Of a stretch of 64,000 nt of DNA, positions 47,911-60,370 are shown in pieces. The position numbers and the translations under genes were made by a program. Under the pieces are notes generated by a model that was given only the letters and a program-made list of their open reading frames with translations, had not been told where the DNA came from and did no database searches. Numbering within the stretch: the first letter of the stretch is position 1; each line of letters begins with the position of its first letter. The stretch is from contig NC_088309.1 in assembly GCF_910592395.1 (NCBI RefSeq), positions 21,206,599 to 21,270,598 on the forward strand, given 5' to 3'. The DNA comes from Lineus longissimus. Lineage: Eukaryota; Nemertea; Pilidiophora; Heteronemertea; Lineidae.

Positions 47911-48550
47911 GATTATGCCACAATGAGCCGCTAGGTGGCGCGTGGACTGTACTTAATTGGCAATGTACTTCACCAGTAAAGTGCCACAAAAATGTACTTC
48001 ATTTGCAAGACTCTTATGCAAGGGAAATTTAAAGTGGGCAAAATACGTTGAATTGCATGGGGTAATTGAATTAAATCGTAAGATGAATGTTGAATTGCAT
48101 CGGAAGTTGGTTTGCATTTACCTTTGAAGATTAATGTGTTCAAAGTCAATTAGGTTCAAAATATTTTTTAAAGGAAAAGTTTTATTGACCAGTATCACTA
48201 CTGATCGCTACAGTACGACTCTCCCCTCCAAGTCTCATGGAAACACGTGGAATGGCACTGCCTGGAATTCCTCCGTTCGTTCCCCCCGTCGTCGAAAAAC
48301 GACCGCCGGACATAAAACTAATGATAATGATGACGGAGTGACAATGAAAGGTATGAACATCGTCGCTGCAATCGAAGATAATTTAATTGATAGGAAACAT
48401 CCTCGAATACCGGCCAGTTGTTGACAATATACTGAGATCGACACATTTTTTCTTTGTCGGTCTAGTTCTTTCGTTAAACACGGAGCTGATATATTGGGAA
48501 CAACCAAACACGTCACGCTGAGGCAAGTCTGTTCCCTCGTAACTGTATAC
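47911..48550. other. Intergenic spacer, Rogdi promoter side
   Basis: 640 bp between the Rogdi start and the stop of the next minus-strand gene. It must hold the Rogdi 5' leader and promoter and the neighbour's 3' end. No TATA box or repeat stands out. Confidence 0.5.
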
Positions 48551-50088
48551 CTATAGTTGATGACACAGCCTAACGCTTGAAACTGCCCGTTGCCAGCTGA
48601 CCTCCTTGGGTCCTTCAAGCTTTGATAGCCGCACATAATCATTCCCCTTTCGTTTATACATATCATAACCCATTCCAACCAAAGGCGGTAGATTTAAAGA
48701 ACTGAACGCACCCCGTTGCACTTGCTCCACCTTCTGTGACATTTTCACATTTGAATCAAGCGACTCAGCTGGCTTCAGAGCTGGCAAGAACTTTCTTCGC
48801 GTCCGTTCTGGTCCATTCGCACAGTTGACATGTTTGGCCTGTTTGTTTTTCAAAAGCGAAGTAGTTTTGCCGTCTTGAACAGGAATGAGAAACTTATCAA
48901 GCGTTTTCAAAAGCCTCGAATGAGGAATGCTTCTTAACCGTAACAGGTCAATAAAGGTTGGAAGTATTTTAGACTTGGATGCGGTGACTTGTTTCATCGA
49001 CCCTGGCACAGATTTCGTGTTAAACGCTTCCTTTAATTTCTCTGGGCCGGATTTTAATGATGGCATGGTAATTTGTTTTCCTCCCTCCACTACGGAGGTG
49101 ATGTAAGCATTTCTCTCCAAGGATTCTATCGTCTCCGACGCTGACGACGCCATCGAATCCCTCTTGGGAAAGTTGAAGGCAACATGTTTGGACACCCGCC
49201 GCGTTCGATCAGGCGATTTTGATTCAGTCAAAGATGGCCGCCGCTGCAGCTTTGGCTTCGTACAGGCAACAATTCTCTTGGTGCCATCTGAAAGCTTGAT
49301 TACCGTGAAAACTTTGTCGGTTTCAGAAGCGCGTCGTTTCGCCTGCCAGCTTGTTCTCCCAGAATTCTCATCTTCATCTTCGTCGCTTCCGTCGGTTGAT
49401 ACCGAGGCTTGTGACTCAAAGTCGACATCATCTACCTCTTCTTCTGCTTCAGCAGTAGGCCTATCTTCAATCCGATTTATCTCATCAACGGCATGAATAG
49501 CATCTTCTGTAGCGGCAATATTGGATTCCCTGGCATGCTTTTCGTTTTCGATGCGCGCAACAAGGGCATTGGTCCGTTCTCGGAGTTGCGTAGTTCTTTC
49601 TCTACGGATCTGGTCCATTCGTTTGTGATAACGACCCAAAGAATGCCTGACTCTTCGTTGATCTTTGACAATCAGCTGAATATTTCTGTCCAGCTCGTTT
49701 CTGTAGGAGTGAAGATTCCGTCGGTACTCGACCTCATTCCCAGCCAACTTCATCAGGGTATCACGGTCTAGCTCGGTTCGCCGCCCTGCGGCCCCGGTGT
49801 AGTCGATTGGAGGGAACAACTTCTTTGTTCCTGCAGCACAGAATTATTAATAATTAAAGTTACGATCTGAAGAAAATCTTTTTAGTAAAAAGAAGACGAT
49901 CATCCATCATCATCATCATTGCGCTTTACCAATTACATTTATCAGGGAAGACCATCGTCACCTTTTACATAAACCTTTATTTCTACGGAATTTCGCATAC
50001 ATGAAGGCTGCAGTGAATAAACCTTTTCATGGATTCGGATCAACCGCCTTACCAAAAGAGGCACAAACTTACCTTTTCGTTTTCCCAT
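48551..50088 (-). CDS. Unrecognised coiled-coil / acidic protein, 2 exons, 431 aa
   Basis: Exon 1 (50073-50088) encodes MGKRK and one base. Exon 2 (48551-49830) follows a CTGCAG acceptor in matching phase, giving MGKRKGTKKLFPPIDY. Residues about 25-115 are rich in Arg, Glu and heptad-like Leu/Ile/Val (RRNLHSYRNELDRNIQLIV), predicting a long coiled coil. An acidic Ser/Asp/Glu stretch follows at about 125-170, then a basic Ser/Pro-rich segment (KPKLQRRPSLTESKSPDRTR) and a basic region up to the C-terminus. No enzymatic motif, signal peptide or membrane segment is visible. I do not recognise the family. A nuclear or cytoskeletal role would fit the composition but is a guess. The tiny first exon rests on the splice fit alone. 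Confidence 0.75.
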
Positions 50089-52111
50089 CTTGCTCCGTAA
50101 ACTAAGTGGCTTCCTAACCTATTCGTTCTTGCCAAATGTTGTTTGAAAGCCGTATATAGGTATTCCTATAGTAAGGGACGGGATCTATTCCTTTGGAGAA
50201 GTGTCCGTCTCTGCCAGCACCCGTACGGATGTGTCAGACAGCTATCCCGTTCCGAAGACACTCTCTATCAGATGTGAGACATTTCCAAGCATGCTTACGG
50301 AGGACATCTCCTCCATACATGTATTGAAACATTATTTCAGGTAAACCCGAGGTGTAGTTCTCTTTGATTTACCAGTTAGAGTTCGCGACTCATGCTTTGT
50401 CCAAATCTATTTTTGTCTATGTTGGAAACAAATTATTATATTGGTTCCCTGCAAACCTTGGCCACTACTTGTTTAACACTCGGACAATTTAAGGTCGAGT
50501 TCAACGATAATCAAGTAAGTAAGCGAATCAAAGGTTGCATCATTTGTAAACAAACTGTTTTTCGACAAAAGCATAGTGTTTGACTTGAATAAAGACTCAT
50601 TCCTTGTTTAAAGTTTGACCCATGAAAGCGTAGGCCCGTTGCCTTGTTTGTCTCAAATAAAAATCAATCAGTACACCCGAACAGAGGTAAACATAAACTT
50701 AAGAAGGGTTTAATGGGTTAGTGTCGTGTAAAGACATGCTAACATGTAAATACTTAAAAACTTTTGAAAAAAACACTTTTTTAGGAAGGGAAACTAAAGA
50801 CCCGTTGAGTTCTTTCACTTACTCAAAAGCCAAGGTGTTTGTAAATTCTCTGAAGAACTTCAAGGGATGCATGTTTGTGTTGGCAAATGTCAAAAATTAC
50901 TTGATGAATCCCAGAAAAGTAGCGATTACTTCAGATCGCAATTGTTGAGAGAAAAAACGCGCAACAGATGGCCGGGGGATTCCAATTCTTAAGAAATAGT
51001 GCGACAGCTAGCCTGAGGAAAGTTATCAGAATCAATTTATCATCATCCATGTACATGTACATGTATTACAAGCGGGTTCGGGGATTTTTCAATGAATGGA
51101 ATTGAACCAGTTTCTTCTTTTGTGGTTAACAAGGACTCACACTAGCAAGATGACAACATGTTTTTTTTCCAAAAGCGGATGGACACAATGCATTCATTCA
51201 TGAAAGTGTGCTAAGGTCGTTCAACTGATGGACGCGCTTCAATCGCATCTGAACAACATGTTGCGTCTTAATAGCGGCATTGAATCATAACCCATATGCC
51301 AGCTCATATTATCCCGCGTCCCATCCATATGAATGGGCTATAGCCGCACGGCTGCACTCCTAAGATAGCGTGCTTTGTTGTACAATACCGCAGCTTTTGC
51401 GCTTTCGCGTAAAATGCCAGAATCTCATTATTAGACTATTTGACCGCATTTCATTAGCATATCGATGTGACTATAGCGGAGAGCGTGCGTCACCCCATAA
51501 ATTCTGCAACCCCATCACCTGACCTCTGTATCAATCCGCCAAACATCGTAGTAATGAAAATACTACGCTGCAAAATGTGCAGGCTTAATTCATTTGAGAA
51601 GCAAAGGATTACTGTAAGAATTCCAGCGTAATTTGACGCCGTTTCTTTGCAGTATCCTCTTTATTCCGATTGTGAAACAAAGGATACCTGTTTTCATCAC
51701 GTATACGCTTGATGCGGCGAGATGTGAGGGCAGATAGGACACGCTTCTGACAAGTGCCCAATGGGGCTTTGCCTACTGAAGGACCATGCAGCAACACCCG
51801 ATCAAGAAATGGCATTTGTATCTTTCTTCAATTTGTTGGAATGATGGAGGGTTCACAAAAAATGTAGGAATATAATAAAAAGAGGTAGCCTCTCCCCCGG
51901 ACCAGGAGCGGGCCTGGATGAGGTAAATAAACATGCCCCTTTGCACCATATTTTGATCTACCTGATCATTGACATGTTTGATAACCAGTCGGCGGAATGG
52001 GGAACCAGTGCCTAACCGCAGATTCTACTCTCCCAACCTACTTCCTCTCGTCGATCAGCATTTTGATATTTAACTATGGATAAAGCTGTAGACCGCCGTG
52101 TGATCAGGAAA
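50089..52111. other. Intergenic DNA, no gene recognised
   Basis: Open frames here are short and lack motifs. A 68-codon minus-strand frame at 51609-51815 ends in KKRRQITLEFLQ and could be a transposon remnant, but nothing supports it further. A short ACATGT run lies near 51050-51065. Confidence 0.5.
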
Positions 52112-52345
52112 GCTCTCATTCGCAACGTGTCTTCCCGTAAAGGCCATCACTTGAACCCGTTTCTGGCTCTTATTCGCAACATTACTTCCCGTAAAGGCCA
52201 CCACGTGACCCCGTTTTTGGCTCTCATTAGCAACAATATTTCCTGCGAAGGCCATCACTTGACCCCATTACTGGCTCTCATTCGCAACATCACTTCCCGT
52301 GAAGGTCATCACTAGACCCCGTTTTGGGCTCTCTACCCTGAAGGC
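52112..52345. repeat. 54-bp minisatellite (about four units), open in both strands
   Basis: Units start at 52112, 52166, 52220 and 52274 (GCTCTCATTCGCAAC and variants), and each carries a CCCGTAAAGGCCATCAC-like core. A shortened unit follows. As 54 is a multiple of three, both strands show an 18-residue repeat (ALIRN-SRKGHH on +, VMAFTG-NVANESQK on -). Divergence between units is about 10-20 percent by eye. Confidence 0.85.
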
Positions 52346-53564
52346 CATCACTGGACTCCGTTCATGCCGGTCTACTTTCCCGTCTACTTTCCCAATGAAG
52401 GTAACCAAGATGTCGACCATTGTTTTTTTGACATTTCACGGCTGATCAGCAGATAATGCAAATCAAACATTTACTGTAGACCGCCAAATCTTCGCAGCCG
52501 AAATATATTTTCGCGGATTTTGTTAAGTATGGAAGTGCGTAACGGCAGCGTTCATACGATGCCTGAAAAGGTTAAAATCTACAGAATTCGTCGTAAACTC
52601 TAGAAAGAGAATGAAGTGTCACGTCAATTCAAATTGAGGAAGTTTCCGTATTATTCATGTCCGTATTATACTATCAGATGTCGAGATGGCTTTTGCTCAT
52701 TTGCTTACAATATCTCCCTTCTTACCGAAGTCAACCTGAAGTGTATCGAGAACAAACACCCGGCGTCATTTTCAGGACACTCTGTTTTCATGTGGATGTA
52801 GGTTATACATCGTATCTGTATTTTGTAACCGGTATTTTGTCTTGTCTAATTTTTATCATTATGGCATTGAAGCTCAAATAAGGCAGCATTCTTTATCAAA
52901 CTCGATCGACCGGTGACCTGTAAAATTTACATTCCAATATACTTTAGAGCGTATCTCCAGATTTCAATGCAAAGAATAGGCAGCATTTTATTTGAATGTA
53001 ACGTTTAAGATTCATTGTTTGCTATACTTTAGTATTTAAAAATGTATGATTCGCCGTCTATACGTCGGTCTATACTTTTGAATTAACTGTTCTTTTCATT
53101 CGCAGATCATTATAATCGTAACGCATGTATTGGGCCTATTATCATTGTACCGGTGCACCTATTCAAGTATATATTCTCCTCTCATCAGTTAGACAAACAA
53201 GCATACCTTTTATATCGATGTGCTGATTAAGTGATCTTCCCTCGCTTACTCAATGGGAGTTTCCCCAAGAAGCCCATTTTGTGTTGAATGAATATTATTC
53301 TTCTCAACGTACCAAAAGCCGTCTGTTATGAATAGCACCTTCAACGCTAAAAAGATTGATTTTCAGAATTTGAAAAGCGGGAACGATCACTTTAAATACA
53401 TGTTCTGGTGAATTTGAAATTAAGGAACAAGTTTACGTGTAACTAAACTGAACAACCAAAATCACTAACTTCTTAACTGTGAGACAAAAATGGTTTAACG
53501 TTTAGAAATTCGTGCTGTCCTTTTGGTGTGTGACGTGATTTATATACCATTATAACAAGCTTTG
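52346..53564. other. Intergenic DNA, nothing recognised
   Basis: AT-rich sequence with only short open frames and no element ends seen. Confidence 0.5.
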
Positions 53565-53890
53565 TGCATTCAATGACGAAGATATGATATTTGCACTAAC
53601 TTTTGTTACTCAATAACAAAATCGTTGACACTAGCTTTGGTCATTCAGTTACGAAATTCATGATACATGTATCATCAACGTTGGTGATTTAATAACGTCA
53701 ATAAAGTCATGATATTTTTGTTATCTTTTGTTATTCAATTGCAAAAGTCTTGATATTTTTACTAACTTTGGTATTCAATAACGGAAGTCATGATATTTTT
53801 ACTGACTTTGGGTATCTCAATAAAGAAAGTCATAATTATATTGTTTAATTACTAAATTTGGTGATTACAAATACGAAGGTCATGATATCA
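53565..53890. repeat. Degenerate minisatellite, about 50-bp units
   Basis: Six or seven imperfect units share TCATGATATTTTTACTAAC, TTTGGT and ATTCAATAACGAAAG-type words. Unit length varies, so this is an old array. Confidence 0.65.
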
Positions 53891-55947
53891 TTCCTGAAGA
53901 TTATGAAGGGATATTTTTTGAGTTGAAACCTCTCCGTTGTCCGTGTGAAGTACCAGTAAGTAATGGTGTTGTTTTTGAAAAGTGGTGTATCGCGTATCAT
54001 TATATATCTAGCATATGGTGTTACCCGCCTAGGGACATTTCTGAAGGAAAACCCAGTATACGACTCCGAGATTGAGATAATTTATGACCAAGTTCATGTC
54101 GGTAAAACATTAAAACGGTAAAATGTTCATTGGGAAATATGCAAGAACGTTATTTTACCGTGCACATCGGGGAGCTGTTGATCAAATTTCCGGAGAAAAC
54201 GGTAGAATGGTATATTTTTAAAACCCAGCTGTAATCTTACCACCGTTTGAAGGCGGGCATGAAAGAGCCAACGCACATGACGAGAAAATGTCTGTCACCA
54301 TCCCAACATACATGTAATTGACTTTCGAGGAAAAAGGCGTGTATTTGAAAAACCTCATTTTCTGGGACACCGGAGTATATTTCGTGTAATGTATATATAT
54401 TTATCAATTTGTGTCTGCGTGTATGTAAATTATATATAATCATAAATTATTATCTGGTTACCAGGGACCAAATACAAATCATAGAATCAGTTTATGAGAT
54501 CTTAAGACGGCTAACAGCAATATTCCATCCAGTACATTCAATATGCTCCGGCATGTATAGCACTGTTATACACTGATATAGCATGTACACATGTATAGCA
54601 CTGTACACAGTGGTGTGGATCAGTGCGTTTGAACCTTAGTTCACAATAAAAACTGTAGATTGGAGAGGTTTTTACTGAATAATATTTGAAGCGATTTTGC
54701 ATGACTATTAGTGCTTTTTTGGCAGCGCGGCGTGAAATAACAGGAGGCTGACGCATACGTTGTTGTCGCATTCGCGTTTAGTACACCCCGCCTCGAAACG
54801 AGAACCAGGCCAGTCAAATCTTAGATCTTATAAACCCGATCCTATTAGTAGAATGATGTTTGTATTATCATATGGTGTCTCTCTGTGATTTTTTTAAAAG
54901 GTATTAGAGGAAGAACCAGTGGAAGAACACAGGCGCGAGCGAAGGATCGGCGTTTAAACGCTCTGGTATGTGTTATTCAAAGTATGCGGACTGGTGATTG
55001 ACTAAGCTAGTTATTGAGCTCTGTAAGGCAGCAGCAGGAGGGAGCTATTTGACTTATCAAAGCTACGCAGTGGCAACATCGAGAAATAACCCAAACAAAT
55101 CGAAAGCAATCAGCTAACCATGTTATTTATTTGTATATGCGGCCACTAACTAGAGTATTTTAGTTCTTGGCTGAAACCACTCACCAGAAAAAGAGACAAG
55201 AAAGAGGAGACAACTGCAACCAGAAAAAGTGACCCCCACTATATACATGTACTCCCATAATATCTGCAAGCAACATAAAAAATTGGTACTTGTTTAATTT
55301 TGGGGTAATTGCTGAAATGTCACATGCTCAGCTTTGGTTAGTCAAGGAAGTATTATATCATTTTACAGTATACATGTAGTTATACATTTTTGAAATTGCT
55401 GTGTTGTGTCGTATATTTTAATAACCTAATGTTGTGTAAGATTATGCATCTCGAAAAAATTAGACCTTATTGAAGACCCACTTACCTATGGCCTTAGAAA
55501 GTCCATGTTTCGAAATATTTTTTTCTCTGCCATTCAACGGTATAGCGCACGTGCACATGTACTTATCATATGTGCATGACAATGTACAATGTGCTTGCTG
55601 CGCCGATGACAAAATGACAATGTATATGTGTACGTGTACACTGTTATCGTGACTTTGTCAACTGTAGATACCATTAATGTACGCTCTTGTTCAAAAGATG
55701 TGAGCGCAAGAGATGTGAGCAGTGCTGATTTCTTTCGACGAACACTTTGATGTCTGACTATGAGGTGTTGTCTTTATTACCAAAGTTTTGTATCTTATCA
55801 ATATTCAAAATAAAGACCACGACTAAAAAATGTCCCCTCACAAGATCGAGAAATGAGGTTATCTAACATTCTCATCAAAACTAAATCCAATGCAAATAAG
55901 AACCTTCATGAAACACATTCATGTAGCAATGTTGAGGGTGGTATACT
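53891..55947. other. Intergenic DNA, nothing recognised
   Basis: No coding segment, RNA gene or terminal-repeat element was identified. Alternating GTACATGT-type words are frequent at 54540-54610 and 55550-55650. Confidence 0.5.
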
Positions 55948-56142
55948 TGTATAGTTGAGCCTCCCTGAGCGGACCCCTCGGTTAGCAGGACACTCAGCTC
56001 TCCTCAACTTACTTGGGACCGTAATTTTGGTCTCAAATGGGTCTATTCTGTACTATATATAGACATCGGTAATCAGGCCACTTGCCCATCGAGGACAGCA
56101 TTTAGCAGTGGTGTCCTTAGTAGGAGGTTCTACTGTATACAT
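55948..56142. repeat. Dispersed repeat, family R1 (long copy)
   Basis: It begins GTTGAGCCTCCCTGAGCGGACC and has GGACACTCAGCTCTCC, GGGACCGTAATTTTGGTC and GGTGTCCTTAGTAGG. It ends GGAGGTTCTACTGTATAC. The same order of words as in 12385-12598 shows common descent. Confidence 0.6.
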
Positions 56143-56628
56143 CGCAATACCTTTTCTTAATTAAAAATCACCGTAAAATAACATGATTTAAAACTATACG
56201 AACAACTCAATTTTGGACTCAAAATTGTAATTATATGTAACTGTGAAACTTTGTCCAAAAAGCAGCTCCTTTTGTCGATATTTGGGTCAATAAAGAAAGA
56301 ACTGGATGCATTCTTTCGTCTGCCTTTTTTGCTGTCTGTTGGTCTACCGTCGCGCTTCGTATGAAGAACACTATGGCGTCCCACACAAAATGTTCTTTTT
56401 TTAAACAAAAATGATCATCTTTCCTTTGGGGTGGATTTTGGAGTAAACGGAACTACATGTATCATGGGCACGGAGGTTTTTGGTTGATACTCCACCAACA
56501 ATGCGCTACACTCCTGACGCAGTGGAATCTGCCTCGTCCATCATATAAGGAAGATTGAATAAGATGACGAAATCGGGCTGCCTCGGAAGTCGACCCAGAA
56601 TTTCTCTTCATACTTACACATGCAGTAC

Positions 56629-57687
56629 TTAGTATTCTTCTTTATACACGAGCACTTCGTTAACGACAACCCCCCGTTCATTGCTTGGTTTCTCTGTCAC
56701 TGAGGTGACATTCAAAATAAGAAGATTCCCATTCTGGTCCATGCCAAGCATATCTTCAAGAAAATAAAATTTTGTATTGACTTTCAGGGAAATTCTTAAA
56801 CTTGGCCAGACCTTTTTAATTGCTACACGTTTCCGCGAATGTATCAGTGTATCATTCGTCCTACAAAGTATATCCAAAATGGCGACCACGGTGTGGGACA
56901 TAATGATAAACGCATAACCAAAATTTGGATGGCCGATTGTCACCGCTTGGCCCGAGAATTTACTTTTAAGTTGAAGGAATTCTAGTTTATAAGACGTTGC
57001 TTCGTGAAAGAAGAATATATTGATTAAGTTAGTTTTAAAACTGACTGTGATTAGGATATCCCTCCGTCGAACGAAATTCACATCTAAATCGCGTATATTT
57101 TCCGCATGATGAACACGTAATTGACTTAAAATCAATGGGTTCTGCAAGTTCACTACAACCGCAGCGCCGTATGAGATCTCCCATTTGTATAAGGTAAAAA
57201 ACATTTTGGACCTGTTGTTACCAGGTCGACACCACACAAGGACCTTCTTGAGATTGTCCGGGGCAAAACAGAATACGATAGCGTCTAGTCCGGTGCCATT
57301 GAAACGGCATGCGTCACTCGCAGGAATTTCTATCGTTCCAGCAACTCTTCCCTGCGCTAGGTCAAAAAGCACGAATTTCTCTGCCGCCTGGGATTCAAAA
57401 ATGCTATAATGTTGAATACGTTCAAGCTGTATACCTTTCACTTTATTCGTAACCCATGAAGAATTGAATTTAATTCTGTAGGTATTGCTACTTGACTTGT
57501 AAGTGTACACCATGGTACGAAAATGGAAAACAGATTCAGAAACAACGTTAAAGGCTAAGGCTGCAAAAATGACTGACTGTTTGCTGAGGTACCCGTAGGC
57601 GAGTTTCCCGCCCTTGCGGCCTATTCCACGCAGTGGCGGGACCACCTTTATCGCCCCAGAGAGCCTGTAGCCGATTTCCTTGCGTGC
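56629..57687 (-). CDS. Terminal coding exon of an unrecognised gene (352 codons)
   Basis: An open frame without ATG at its head follows an acceptor (CCATCACAG) in phase 0 and runs to TAA at 56629-56631. So this is most likely the last coding exon, with earlier exons not found. The sequence begins ARKEIGYRLSGAIKV. It alternates hydrophobic strands and polar turns (FVLFDLAQGRVAGTI, DAIVFCFAPDNLKKVLVW, DILITVSFKTNLINIF, NGNLLILNVTSV), a pattern that suggests a beta-propeller or similar all-beta fold. Such C-terminal folds are common behind an N-terminal F-box, but no F-box is seen. Function is unknown. A diverged copy of its 3' side may lie at 58720-59000. Confidence 0.6.
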   Translation of the reverse strand, partial: ARKEIGYRLSGAIKVVPPLRGIGRKGGKLAYGYLSKQSVIFAALAFNVVSESVFHFRTMVYTYKSSSNTYRIKFNSSWVTNKVKGIQLERIQHYSIFESQAAEKFVLFDLAQGRVAGTIEIPASDACRFNGTGLDAIVFCFAPDNLKKVLVWCRPGNNRSKMFFTLYKWEISYGAAVVVNLQNPLILSQLRVHHAENIRDLDVNFVRRRDILITVSFKTNLINIFFFHEATSYKLEFLQLKSKFSGQAVTIGHPNFGYAFIIMSHTVVAILDILCRTNDTLIHSRKRVAIKKVWPSLRISLKVNTKFYFLEDMLGMDQNGNLLILNVTSVTEKPSNERGVVVNEVLVYKEEY

Positions 57688-58903
57688 CTGTGATGGATAT
57701 TAAATTCATATGTCGATGTAAAGATTTAACAGATATTATTCGTTAAAAAGCCTGGTACGTTCCACGGAAACATGAAATTTGAGATTTCCTAGTTGAGTGA
57801 TATACGGAATGATGTCCATCTTGCCTGTAGATTCAACACCTCGGTCGACACCAGTGTGACGCCAGTGGTTTGGAATTGATCAAACTGGTGTCAACAAGGC
57901 GTTGACCTAGGGGCATCCTTGGACCTTGCCCTCACCCAGTGATCTCCTCTGTTTAGTGAACACGCTTTCCTCGTTGGTGCGTCACTGTCGAGAAGTTCCT
58001 TGGCATGAAAGGGTATAACATTTTCCTCCACTTCATCTTCTGTTACATATCCTGCGTATTAACAGGCAGATACTTTTTAGTGTAATGTGATCGATGATTT
58101 CATAAAAAGGCCCCGTTTGATCAATGGTTACAGTCACTCTGCATGCGCTTGAGCAATTTGACATGGCAATAATGGTAGCCATTGATGAATCGAGATGCCC
58201 CGTTTAAAATGCTTAGTAAACAATCTAGATTATAGTAAATTACAAATTGATATACCCTAAAATCTCCGACTTGAGGCTAACAACCTTTCTCCAGCTTCCT
58301 CATTTTGGCGAGGATATGCCAGAACACATCTGAAGCAATTTTCCGATTTTCCAATGTCATGTCAGGTTTAAACGAGAAAAATATTCACGTTCAAGGAAGA
58401 ATAAAGTACATCACAACAGCAGATACTGAAGACAGAGATCAGTTTGAAAACCAAAAACTATTGGTTGTCCAGGCATGTTGAGAAAACTATATAAAACAGG
58501 CCATAACCCATTACAAGGGCGCATTTAGAGGTGGCCTTCCATCTGAGAAATGGATTCACATGGAGAAGTATAGTTGGCCTTGACTCGGAGAAGTGGGGTT
58601 CTCTCCGAGGGGTTGTCGACGATTCTCCAAAAACTAAAGGCAAATCCACCGACTGAAAGTGTTATTTCGTAGACAACAATTACCATCCTAGGGTTTTTAG
58701 CCTTGTTACTCTCCATCACCACACACTCAGAACCCTAGATCTCCTCAGTATTACACTCCGAATGCAGTGGATCCGCCTCGTCCTGTCGCCCGAGGACTAA
58801 GGATGACCAGGATGACGAAATGGACTGCATAGGAGTCAGGATGGAAAATTACAGATTCCCAATAAATCTGAAAGATTTTACAGCCATCCAATCTTCAACT
58901 TAC
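57688..58903. other. Non-coding or unplaced exons upstream of 56629-57687
   Basis: The missing 5' exons of the preceding gene should lie on the minus strand here or farther right. Frames at 58458-58722 are short and unsupported. A segment near 58740-58830 resembles 56505-56600. Confidence 0.4.
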
Positions 58904-59114
58904 CGTCCTTGCATACATTCTGCTATCATTGTGCCAGAGAACTTCTTTAGTTTTGATACAGGCCACTCGGCGACGACTGAGTTGACATTCAAAATGACTC
59001 CAATCTCTTTGCCTATTAAACGCAAAGCAACCATCGTGGAAAACACACATTGAGGCACATACCAGGTCAGAACGGAAAGACGAGGAGCTAAAATCAGGCC
59101 TCAGAAATGTTTTT
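58904..59114 (-). CDS. Likely PAN/Apple-domain exon of an incomplete gene
   Basis: Between an acceptor (GTCGACAG) and a donor (ACG/GTAAGT) lies a 70-codon frame with the PAN/Apple cysteine pattern. VCASMC is followed five residues later by CFAFN, and then by ECQLS, preceded by SSSSFRSDL. PAN modules are disulfide-bonded extracellular binding domains. No signal peptide exon or further domain could be joined, so the gene is partial. Part of the DNA resembles the 3' end of the 56629-57687 exon in another frame, so a chance PAN-like frame in a decayed duplicate remains possible. Confidence 0.45.
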
Positions 59115-59990
59115 CTGTCGACAACTTTGACAAAGCTCACCATTTTAGCTGTGAATTGTGTGCCTCATTCAAAATCAACACAAGAGAGACCGTACTGCCT
59201 GTCGACGCGTTAAAACGCAGAAGGTAGATACATGTAAGCAACTGTTGTGATTTAAGGAGTCTAAAATGCTGTTTTACACATATTCCATCCCAGTAAAGGA
59301 CTGGATCAGAATTTCATCCAGTCTTAATTTGCTTTCGTCCATACTGTCAGGAGTTGATCCGCTGGAGGAGAGTGCCACAAATGACACAAAAGCGCCATAT
59401 ATCGCCAAGCATCGGGTGTGCAGAAATATTTTCTATTCATGAGGAACACACTGGGCAACATGTCCGTATACGTGCACGTTTCTGATACTGTCCAGTGTCA
59501 ACTTACTGGTATGAAATCGGAATTGGGTTGTCCAAGCCCCGGGGTCCACGCACACTAATACGTACATTGTATACGTATGTATTGTAGATAGTTTTAGTTG
59601 GGCTTGACCAAGTTAACGAGTTGAACGGGTGAGGATCCTGTTTTCGTACACCGGAGAATTGCACCAAGCCCTTGCATTGAATATCCTGTTGCCAAGCGAT
59701 TTCTGTTTAATCTAGCTGTTCATCAATAAGCGCTGGTTTAACAAAATATTTTGTTTATCAGAATAAGTCGTTTTACAAATGATGTTTTGAAAAGTGACAG
59801 ATATAATGTAATAGAAGATTGATTATCTGCAATATCACCGTCATGGCTTTTTTATCAGTATTCACTGAAAGGCAGAGAGTTTATATGAGCAGGAATATGT
59901 ATGGCGGGCTAAAAAAAACACGCAATTCTCGACACTTCACATCAAAATTTTGCGTGGACTGTTCAGCTAATTGGCATTATCTCTAATCCG
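59115..59990. other. Intergenic DNA left of the foldback complex
   Basis: No coding sequence or repeat recognised. Confidence 0.5.
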
Positions 59991-60370
59991 TCGATGATTT
60001 CACGAACTGACCAATCAGCAAATATTTCATTTTGAGAAAACTGCACTCAAAGCCTCCGTATAGTTTGAATGACTCTGTGCATTACATTTATGAAAGAGTA
60101 TAGTGGCACGAAGTGCATGAATAGAGAGAGGGTAAAGAGTTATAGAATTGACATTGGCTTTGATATCACCATGATAATATGTGTATATGTAGAGCTGAAA
60201 GGGTGGGTGTCGTCCTGGGTGCCGACAAATGGTACCCAGGTTCCAGATCGACTGGACAATAAGCACCCTGGGTGCCATTACACTAGACAAATAGCACCCA
60301 GCTTCTTTTTGCCTGGCTTACGGATCTCAGGTATACGGCAGCAGATTAGTGCCATAAAAAATAAAATATT

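Noticed and set aside
51609-51815. 68-codon minus-strand frame ending KKRRQITLEFLQ
   Set aside because: Short, no domain, no start context or splice evidence.
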